DNA from: Aequorivita sp.
GTDB lineage: Bacteria > Bacteroidota > Bacteroidia > Flavobacteriales > Flavobacteriaceae
Reading direction: 5' to 3'
Length of the DNA: 9,930 bases
Assembly (NCBI GenBank): GCA_002733915.1
Contig: NVXN01000001.1
Span: 558,439 to 568,368 of the forward strand
Part shown: in pieces, positions 1 to 4,518 of the stretch
Layout: the number at the start of each line of letters is the position of its first letter
How positions within the stretch are numbered: the first letter of the stretch is position 1
The notes under the pieces: model-generated
Told to the model about the DNA's origin: nothing
The model's input: only the letters and a program-made list of their open reading frames with translations
The model's database searches: none
Made by a program: the position numbers and the translations under genes

Positions 1-446
1 TCTGTCGGGGTTTTGAGCCAACTGGAGGTTTTTGCATCAAAGGTTCCGAATTTTTGCAGGTCGCGATATTCGTCTTCGGTTAAGAGTTCGATGCCCATTT
101 CATCCGCCATATCGATCGCAGTATTATCTGGTCGGTGTTCTTTTCTGGATTCCCAGCCTGCGCGATCGTAGCAGCAACTTCTTCTCCCTTTGGGGCTTTC
201 CTCGCTGCAGTCGTAAAATAGATACTCGCCCGTTTTTTTGTCCAGCCCCACCACATCGGGCTCGCCGCCGGTTTCTTCCATTGCATTCAATGACCAAAGC
301 TTCTCTGGCTTGGCTTTCAATTTCGCTTCAACAGCTTCCCAAGAGATGCCTTTATGCCGTTGGGTATTTTTCTCAAAACGGGTATGCAATACTTTTAAAA
401 GTGCTTCCTTCTGTTCAGAAGATAATGTTATTGTTGCTTGTGCCAT
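1..446 (-). CDS. DUF4256-family protein, 3' part outside window
   Basis: This reading frame opens with ATG at 446 and stays open for 148 codons to the window edge, so the C-terminus is missing. The protein begins MAQATITLSSEQKEALLKVL. Its middle carries the block that I recognise as characteristic of the DUF4256 family: GEPDVVGLDKKTGEY, then FYDCSEESPKGRRSCCYDR, then ESRKEHRPDN, MGIELLTEDEYRDLQ and, near the edge, KTSSWLKTP. Family members are roughly 180-190 residues, so about 35-40 residues should lie outside. It has no signal peptide or membrane segment and is probably cytoplasmic. The biochemical function of the family is unknown to me. A TAAATTTG box (480-473, minus) lies 26 nt upstream of the ATG and suggests the gene has its own promoter. 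The family call is confident; the role is open. Confidence 0.85.
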   Translation of the reverse strand, partial: MAQATITLSSEQKEALLKVLHTRFEKNTQRHKGISWEAVEAKLKAKPEKLWSLNAMEETGGEPDVVGLDKKTGEYLFYDCSEESPKGRRSCCYDRAGWESRKEHRPDNTAIDMADEMGIELLTEDEYRDLQKFGTFDAKTSSWLKTPT

Positions 447-472
447 AACCTATATTGAAATAAAGAATAAAT

Positions 473-480
473 CAAATTTA
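473..480 (-). promoter_or_regulatory. Possible -7 box (TAAATTTG) for the DUF4256 gene
   Basis: On the minus strand TAAATTTG matches the Bacteroidota primary sigma factor -7 consensus TAnnTTTG. It would place transcription initiation around 466-468, giving a leader of about 20 nt before the ATG at 446. I find no TTG at the expected 17-23 nt upstream (that stretch is an A/T run), so only half of the promoter is supported. Confidence 0.35.
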
Positions 481-506
481 AGGTATAATGGGAAATTAAA
501 AAAAAT

Positions 507-527
507 GGGAAGTGGGAAGTGGGAAGT
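507..527. repeat. Heptamer tandem repeat, 3 x GGGAAGT
   Basis: Three exact head-to-tail copies of GGGAAGT (507-513, 514-520, 521-527) are followed by a partial GAG. The array sits 17 bp before a second period-7 array at 545-590 and upstream of the proposed DUF4256 promoter. The copies and period are read directly from the sequence; the function is unknown. Confidence 0.85.
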
Positions 528-544
528 GAGAAACTAACAATTGA

Positions 545-590
545 GAATAGCGAATAGCGAATAGCGAATAGCGAATAGCGAATAGCGAAT
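545..590. repeat. Heptamer tandem repeat, 6.6 x GAATAGC
   Basis: Six perfect copies of the 7-bp unit GAATAGC (545-551 through 580-586) plus four bases of a seventh end at 590. The next base, 591, is the last base of the TAA stop codon of the minus-strand gene 591-1301, so the array starts immediately after that gene's stop. Because the unit length is 7, gain or loss of a copy would change spacing by a non-multiple of three; here the array is outside coding sequence. It is too short in period, and lacks spacers, to be a CRISPR array. Confidence 0.92.
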
Positions 591-1301
591 TTATAATTTA
601 GAAATGCCAATATTGAAAAACTTCCCGCTAATGGTACCAGTACCATCAAGAATGTATTTTACTTCCACCACATCATTGGCCTGAAGCAAAACGGGTGAAT
701 TACCGCTGGTGCCCCAGTAATCGGAAGAAGCCAGATTTACGTTTCCGCTGGTAAGGTATGAGGCCAATGCCCCGTTTACATACAGAAGCAACTTATATTT
801 TCGCGGCCCTGAAGGAAGATTGGTGGTTGACATGCCTGCGGTAACCAAATAAAGGCCGTCACGCAGAATGCGAATTGTACCATTTTGGACGCTAAAACTA
901 CTATCCAATACTTCATAATACCCTTGCGAATTTTGTAAAATATGGGTGCTGTTCAGCGGAATGTGCAAAGGTTGGTTGGTAAGGGTCAAGGTTTCGTTTT
1001 CCTTGTTTAAAATGAGCGATGGTGTGTCGTTGTATGTATAAGGCATCCATTTACCCTCGATACGGATATACCAATTTTGTTCTGTAGTATTAAAAACAAC
1101 CGCCCCGTCCAATACATCGGTAATAGCCTCCATCTGGGCAGTGGTCATGCGCGGCATTACCAATGCTCCTTTATTGCTGTCAATCTGCAGGGCACTCCCT
1201 TCCGCAAGCTGTGTAGTATTTATACCCACCCCTTGCTGGGCCGCAAGTGTCGTAAATGCAAGGCAAAAAAGAAATACAATAATATTTGAATAAGAATTCA
1301 T
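591..1301 (-). CDS. Secreted surface-type protein, downstream paralogue (GxGxNTT / PRMT signature)
   Basis: This is a 236-residue protein with a Sec signal peptide: hydrophobic core at about residues 6-19 and probable cleavage near LA-AQQ (20-22). Residues 24-75 (GVGINTTQ, GSALQIDSNKGALVMPRMT, GAVVFNTTE) form the short N-terminal signature common in exported Bacteroidota proteins, often ahead of adhesin-like or fibre-like domains. Residues from about 100 to 236 are rich in beta-type alternation and end in KFFNIGISKL, which suggests a compact jelly-roll similar to C1q/TNF-like modules. That fold is an inference. The protein is clearly paralogous to the adjacent upstream gene: both share TAGxS, LPxG.xKY, GNV, GTSG and a FFxIGIxK ending. 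The genes are 6 nt apart, so they are probably one transcript. I see no T9SS C-terminal sorting signal or lipobox. The molecular function is unknown. Confidence 0.8.
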   Translation of the reverse strand: MNSYSNIIVFLFCLAFTTLAAQQGVGINTTQLAEGSALQIDSNKGALVMPRMTTAQMEAITDVLDGAVVFNTTEQNWYIRIEGKWMPYTYNDTPSLILNKENETLTLTNQPLHIPLNSTHILQNSQGYYEVLDSSFSVQNGTIRILRDGLYLVTAGMSTTNLPSGPRKYKLLLYVNGALASYLTSGNVNLASSDYWGTSGNSPVLLQANDVVEVKYILDGTGTISGKFFNIGISKL

Positions 1302-1307
1302 AACAAT

Positions 1308-2042
1308 CTAAATTTTTACAATTCCTATCTTGAAGAAACGTGCATCCAGCGATACCCCACCATTGTTCATTACATATTGCAGGCTTATGGTTTGGTTTGC
1401 CTCAAACGGAAGCATCATTACCCCACTGGTACCAAATTCGTCATCTGTTTGCATTACAACGTTTCCACGAACCAAATAACCTATCAAGGTACTACCGCGA
1501 TAAACTCCAATAATATATTTATGGCTTCCGGCGGGCAACATATTTACGGAGAAACCGGCAGTAATCATATAATTTCCCTTTCTATTTATCTTTATGGTTC
1601 CTGGACCGGTAACCTCAAAAAAGTTAGGCTCATTGGAAAGCACCTCAGCCTGGGTAAGCGGAAATTTATAATAGGTATTGGTACCGGTCTGCACCAAATT
1701 GTTATCATTGTTCTCGCCCCAATCCTTGCTCATCACAATGGATGGAAGATCGGGCCGTGTAATATTGTTCCAAGTTCCCGAGGAATACATGAATAAGGCT
1801 GAGAAGTTATTGTTATAAACAATGGAACCTTCCAGCGGATTCTGGATGGCATTCATCTCGGCATTGGTCATTCGTGGTGGCACAAGGGCGCCAGTAGTGC
1901 TGTCTATTTGCAGCGCACTACCGGGCGCAGGATTGGTCGTACCAATACCCACTTGGGCTGTTACAGTTGATATAAACAATAGAAAAATTAAGAGTAGGCC
2001 AATAAGACCTTTTTCAGGTAGATAGTAGGTGATTTTTTTCAT
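1308..2042 (-). CDS. Secreted surface-type protein, upstream paralogue (GIGTTNP / PRMT signature)
   Basis: This is a 244-residue protein starting with ATG at 2042. An N-terminal charged segment (MKK...PEKG) and a hydrophobic stretch at about residues 13-28 make a signal peptide, with cleavage likely at TA-QVG (29/30). The mature protein begins with VGIGTTNPAPGSALQID (31-47), PPRMTNAEMNAI (55-66) and EGSIVYNNN (71-79), a recurrent N-terminal module of exported Bacteroidota proteins. Residues from about 120 to 244 form a predicted beta-sandwich domain matching the neighbouring paralogue: GNYMITAGFS, LPAGSHKY, GYLVRGNV, FGTSG and the end RFFKIGIVKI. It is the first gene of a two-gene transcript with a candidate promoter at 2066-2097. 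Surface or extracellular location is inferred from the signal peptide; trimerisation through a C1q/TNF-like head is only a structural guess. Confidence 0.8.
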   Translation of the reverse strand: MKKITYYLPEKGLIGLLLIFLLFISTVTAQVGIGTTNPAPGSALQIDSTTGALVPPRMTNAEMNAIQNPLEGSIVYNNNFSALFMYSSGTWNNITRPDLPSIVMSKDWGENNDNNLVQTGTNTYYKFPLTQAEVLSNEPNFFEVTGPGTIKINRKGNYMITAGFSVNMLPAGSHKYIIGVYRGSTLIGYLVRGNVVMQTDDEFGTSGVMMLPFEANQTISLQYVMNNGGVSLDARFFKIGIVKI

Positions 2043-2065
2043 TTGGGGTGAAATAAAATTCGTGG

Positions 2066-2097
2066 CAAAAATAAAATATATTTTATTTTTTTAGCAA
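2066..2097 (-). promoter_or_regulatory. Candidate Bacteroidota promoter for the secreted-protein pair
   Basis: On the minus strand TTG (2097-2095) is separated by 21 nt from TATTTTTG (2073-2066), matching the Bacteroidota pattern TTG-N17-23-TAnnTTTG. Initiation would fall near 2059-2061, leaving a leader of under 20 nt before the ATG at 2042. The spacer and most of the -7 box lie inside a perfect palindrome (2067-2090). Both boxes are short, so the match is suggestive rather than proven. Confidence 0.5.
2067..2090. repeat. Perfect 24-bp AT-only palindrome
   Basis: The left arm AAAAATAAAATA (2067-2078) is followed directly by its exact reverse complement TATTTTATTTTT (2079-2090), with no spacer. 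It covers the spacer and seven of eight bases of the -7 box of the minus-strand promoter. A dyad in that position is where a dimeric repressor could bind, but an AT-only composition also makes chance symmetry easier. Confidence 0.75.
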
Positions 2098-2286
2098 ACA
2101 GAAGGGAAAATCATCGCTTTTCATCGAAAACTTTATGATTTATTTGGAAATTATAAGAATATGATAACTAAAAATCGTTTATTGACATTTTTTATCTATA
2201 AAGTACATTTTAGTTTTTCATAATTTCTATAAACAATTAAGCGACTCAACATTAATCAAATTTACATCCTTCCAAATTTCCCTCCA

Positions 2287-2314
2287 TTGCCTACATCCCG
2301 TTTTATTATCTTTG
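2287..2314 (+). promoter_or_regulatory. Candidate Bacteroidota promoter of the purK operon
   Basis: TTG (2287-2289) is followed, after 17 nt, by TATCTTTG (2307-2314), matching TTG-N17-23-TAnnTTTG. Transcription would begin around 2319-2322, giving a leader of about 65 nt that contains both heptamer arrays (2333-2353 and 2357-2384). This is the only good promoter match I find upstream of purK. Confidence 0.6.
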
Positions 2315-2332
2315 CATTCAAATTAAGTTAAG

Positions 2333-2353
2333 AGCGAAAAGCGAAAAGCGAAA
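2333..2353. repeat. Heptamer tandem repeat, 3 x AGCGAAA, in the purK leader
   Basis: Three exact copies of AGCGAAA (2333-2339, 2340-2346, 2347-2353) lie in the predicted 5' untranslated region of purK. In another phase the unit reads GCGAAAA, one base different from the GCGAATA phase of the array at 545-590, so the two arrays may share an origin. Confidence 0.88.
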
Positions 2354-2356
2354 CCG

Positions 2357-2384
2357 ACAACAGACAACAGACAACAGACAACAG
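2357..2384. repeat. Heptamer tandem repeat, 4 x ACAACAG, ending 2 nt before the purK ATG
   Basis: Four exact copies of ACAACAG (2357-2363, 2364-2370, 2371-2377, 2378-2384) leave only two bases before the ATG at 2387. The array therefore occupies the whole ribosome-binding region. There is no Shine-Dalgarno sequence; the A-rich, G-poor repeat is compatible with the SD-independent initiation usual in Bacteroidota. Changes in copy number would alter leader length without touching the coding frame. Confidence 0.9.
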
Positions 2385-2386
2385 AT

Positions 2387-3541
2387 ATGGACTACTTCTC
2401 CACCAACTTCACCCTCGGCATTTTAGGCGGCGGGCAGTTGGGCAAAATGATGCTTTACGAAACCCGCAAGTGGGATATCCGCACCAGCGTCCTCGATCCC
2501 AGTGCTGAAGCACCCTGCCGTATTGCAGCAGACAACTTTCAGCAAGGCGACCTGATGGATTTTGAAACCGTTTATAACTTCGGAAAAAAGGTGGACGTAC
2601 TTACGTTTGAAATTGAAGGCGTAAACGTGGATGCTTTGGAAAAGTTGGAAAGCGAAGGCATAAAAGTATATCCCAGTGCCGCAACGCTTCGTAATATTCA
2701 AGATAAAGGAATTCAGAAAGAGTTTTATAAAGAACATCAAATACCTACCTCGCCTTTCAAAACTTACAAGAATAAGAATGATTTAAACGAAGCCATTGTC
2801 CGCAAAGACCTACACTTCCCTTTTGTATGGAAAAGCTGTACTGGCGGGTATGATGGAAAAGGCGTAAGCATTATCCGCACCGCTGAAGATGTAATTCCGC
2901 TTTCGGAAGGCGCGTGTATAGCAGAAAAATTGATTCCTTTTAAAAATGAATTGGCTGTAATAGTTGCCCGTAGCCCTTCCGGGGAAGTAACCACCTATCC
3001 AGTTGTAGAAATGGAATTCCACCCCGAAGCCAACCAAGTGGAATACGTTATCTGCCCTGCCCGTATTGACGAAGCCGTTGCCCAAAAAGCAAGAGCCGTA
3101 GCCACCAAAGTCTCCGAAGCTTTTAAGCACGTAGGTCTTTTGGCGGTAGAAATGTTCCAAACCGAAGATGATGAAATATTAGTAAACGAAGTAGCGCCAA
3201 GGCCACATAACAGTGGGCATTACAGCATTGAAGCCAGCTACACCAACCAGTTTGAACAGCAACTAAGAGCCATTTTAGATTTACCTTTAGGAAATACAGA
3301 TAGCAAAGTGGGCGGTATAATGGTTAACTTAGTAGGCGCCGAAGGCCACACGGGGCCGGTGATTTATAAAAACATTGAAAACATCCTAAAGATGGAAGGT
3401 GTAACACCCCACATTTACGGCAAAAAAGAAACCCGTCCCTTTAGAAAGATGGGCCACGTAACCATAGTAAACAAAGACCTCAGCAAAGCAAGAAAGATTG
3501 CGGAGGAGGTTAAGAAAACGATTGAGGTAATAAGCGAATAA
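2387..3541 (+). CDS. purK: 5-(carboxyamino)imidazole ribonucleotide synthase PurK
   Basis: PurK uses ATP and bicarbonate to carboxylate aminoimidazole ribonucleotide (AIR) to N5-CAIR in de novo purine synthesis, in the cytoplasm. The 384-residue product has the expected length and order. The N-terminal nucleotide-binding start is LGILGGGQLGKMM (10-22). The pre-ATP-grasp domain includes TFEIEGVN (73-80) and the PSAATLRNIQDKGIQK segment (96-111). The ATP-grasp domain carries the glycine-rich loop GGYDGKG (153-159) and the metal/phosphate-site segment NEVAPRPHNSGH (267-278). A C-terminal domain follows with GHTGPVIY (320-327). The start is well placed, since the first family motif begins nine residues in. 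It is the first gene of a probable operon with purE, the enzyme of the next step. Its leader consists almost entirely of tandem heptamers, which is unusual. Confidence 0.97.
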   Translation: MDYFSTNFTLGILGGGQLGKMMLYETRKWDIRTSVLDPSAEAPCRIAADNFQQGDLMDFETVYNFGKKVDVLTFEIEGVNVDALEKLESEGIKVYPSAATLRNIQDKGIQKEFYKEHQIPTSPFKTYKNKNDLNEAIVRKDLHFPFVWKSCTGGYDGKGVSIIRTAEDVIPLSEGACIAEKLIPFKNELAVIVARSPSGEVTTYPVVEMEFHPEANQVEYVICPARIDEAVAQKARAVATKVSEAFKHVGLLAVEMFQTEDDEILVNEVAPRPHNSGHYSIEASYTNQFEQQLRAILDLPLGNTDSKVGGIMVNLVGAEGHTGPVIYKNIENILKMEGVTPHIYGKKETRPFRKMGHVTIVNKDLSKARKIAEEVKKTIEVISE

Positions 3542-3542
3542 A

Positions 3543-3626
3543 ATGTCCCCTCGAGCGCAGACGAGCGGTTATTATAAAGTAAAATTACAATAAAGAAGTA
3601 AGTCTCGACTGCGCTCGACCAGACAT
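3543..3626. repeat. Inverted pair of REP-like sequences in the purK-purE gap
   Basis: The element at 3543-3565 and the reverse complement of 3604-3626 agree at 19 of 23 positions, including a perfect 10-bp core (TCGAGCGCAG at 3551-3560, CTGCGCTCGA at 3609-3618) and an outer ATGTC/GACAT. The halves are separated by about 38 bp of AT-rich sequence. Each core is itself partly self-complementary (TCGA...TCGA). From memory, sequences of the type CTCGACTGCGCTCGA recur between genes in many flavobacterial genomes, much like REP/BIME elements; I cannot count copies here. Folded as RNA, the pair could form a long hairpin between two purine genes, affecting transcript stability or readthrough. Confidence 0.75.
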
Positions 3627-3639
3627 AGAACTAGTAAGT

Positions 3640-4125
3640 ATGAGCAAAGTAGCAATAATAATGGGAAGCATCAGCGACCTGCCAGTAATGCAGGAAGCGG
3701 TAGATATTTTAAAGGAATTTAAAATTGAGGTTGAAGTGGATATCGTTTCTGCCCACCGCACGCCAGATAAGCTTTTTGATTATGGAAAGAATGCACATAC
3801 CCGTGGCATTTCGGTAATTATTGCGGGAGCGGGTGGCGCAGCTCACCTTCCCGGGATGATTGCTTCCCTATCGCCCTTGCCCGTTATTGGCGTTCCCGTA
3901 AAATCCAGCAACTCCATTAATGGTTGGGATAGCATTCTATCCATCCTTCAAATGCCAGGCGGCGTACCCGTTGCCACGGTAGCACTGAATGGCGCCAAAA
4001 ATGCAGGCATTTTGGCTGCTCAGATTATTGGGGCTTCAGATAAAGCCGTTTTGGATAGGATTATTGCCTATAAGGAAGGCTTGAAGATGAAGGTGGAAGA
4101 AGGCGCCAAAAATTTAAAAAAGTGA
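3640..4125 (+). CDS. purE: N5-carboxyaminoimidazole ribonucleotide mutase PurE (class I)
   Basis: PurE moves the carboxylate of N5-CAIR, the product of PurK, to carbon to give CAIR. The 161-residue protein is full length. It shows the N-terminal phosphate-binding motif MGSISDLPVM (8-17), the active-site segment SAHRTP (37-42) with the conserved histidine at 39, the substrate-binding loop IAGAGGAAHLPGMIAS (61-76), PVIGVPV (81-87) and the LSILQMPGGVPVATVAL segment (100-116). The SAHRTP and AGAGGAAHLPG forms, together with a purK neighbour, identify class I (mutase) rather than the AIR-carboxylating class II enzyme. It lies 98 bp after purK, across an inverted REP-like pair, and 17 bp before a DUF486 gene. 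No separate promoter is evident in the gap. Confidence 0.97.
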   Translation: MSKVAIIMGSISDLPVMQEAVDILKEFKIEVEVDIVSAHRTPDKLFDYGKNAHTRGISVIIAGAGGAAHLPGMIASLSPLPVIGVPVKSSNSINGWDSILSILQMPGGVPVATVALNGAKNAGILAAQIIGASDKAVLDRIIAYKEGLKMKVEEGAKNLKK

Positions 4126-4142
4126 TTTTTTAAAGAATTAAT

Positions 4143-4511
4143 ATGAAGTCAATTGCAACTATAGGCTTATTGATTCTTTCAAACATCTTTATGACACTCG
4201 CTTGGTATGGGCACCTAAAATTTTCAGAATTAAAAGGTTTCCAAAAACTGGGCTTAGTCGCAATTATATTTATAAGTTGGGGCATTGCGTTGTTTGAGTA
4301 TTTTTTTCAGGTTCCTGCCAACCGAATTGGTTTTAAAGAAAATGGCGGCCCTTTTTCCATTGTGCAGCTCAAGGTAATTCAAGAGGTGATAACTCTTGTT
4401 GTTTTTACAATATTCACATTAATAGCATTTAAAAATGAAACCCTCAAATGGAATCATATTGTTGGTTTTATTTTTTTAGTCCTTGCTGTCTATTTTATAT
4501 TCAAAAAATAA
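4143..4511 (+). CDS. DUF486 (DMT-like) four-helix inner-membrane protein
   Basis: This is a 122-residue, very hydrophobic protein with about four membrane segments: near residues 4-22, 36-54, 77-98 and 105-120. The pattern ILSNIFMTLAWYGHLKF (12-28), WGIALFEYFFQVPANRIG (residues 46-63) and FSIVQLKVIQEVITLVVFTIF is what I recognise as DUF486, a small family related to drug/metabolite transporters such as EamA or SMR proteins. Substrate and direction of transport are not known to me. The gene sits 17 bp after purE and 7 bp before dcp, so it is probably co-transcribed with both. Its placement beside purine genes does not by itself show a role in nucleobase transport. The start codon is the first in-frame ATG and fits the first helix. 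Confidence 0.85.
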   Translation: MKSIATIGLLILSNIFMTLAWYGHLKFSELKGFQKLGLVAIIFISWGIALFEYFFQVPANRIGFKENGGPFSIVQLKVIQEVITLVVFTIFTLIAFKNETLKWNHIVGFIFLVLAVYFIFKK

Positions 4512-4518
4512 ATTTTAA

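Larger units (their letters stand above)
2043..2386. other. Divergent intergenic region with two promoters, palindrome and leader repeats
   Basis: The 344 bp between two divergently transcribed units is strongly AT-rich on the left and middle. I see no credible coding sequence in it. The left end holds a candidate minus-strand promoter overlapping a perfect palindrome (2066-2097). The right end holds a candidate plus-strand promoter (2287-2314), followed by a leader of period-7 repeats (2333-2384) leading into purK. Nothing recognisable was found between about 2100 and 2280. Confidence 0.7.

Noticed and set aside
80..286. Separate 68-residue minus-strand gene
   Set aside because: It is an out-of-frame shadow of the same-strand DUF4256 frame that opens at 446 and continues to the edge.
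32..537. Plus-strand frames of 138 and 99 residues over the left end
   Set aside because: They run antisense to the DUF4256 gene, whose minus-strand frame matches a known family. The frames have no recognisable motifs and one continues through the heptamer region.
507..590. CRISPR array
   Set aside because: Units are 7 bp, contiguous and without spacers. No cas genes are nearby.
428..649. 73-residue minus-strand frame reading through the GAATAGC array
   Set aside because: The repeat of low-complexity residues comes from translating tandem heptamers. The frame begins inside the secreted-protein gene and has no protein-like features.
2184..2206. TTGACA (near 2184) with a following TATAAA as an E. 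coli-type promoter
   Set aside because: The spacing is too short, and the usual Bacteroidota housekeeping sigma factor does not use that consensus. The TTG/TATCTTTG pair at 2287-2314 fits better.
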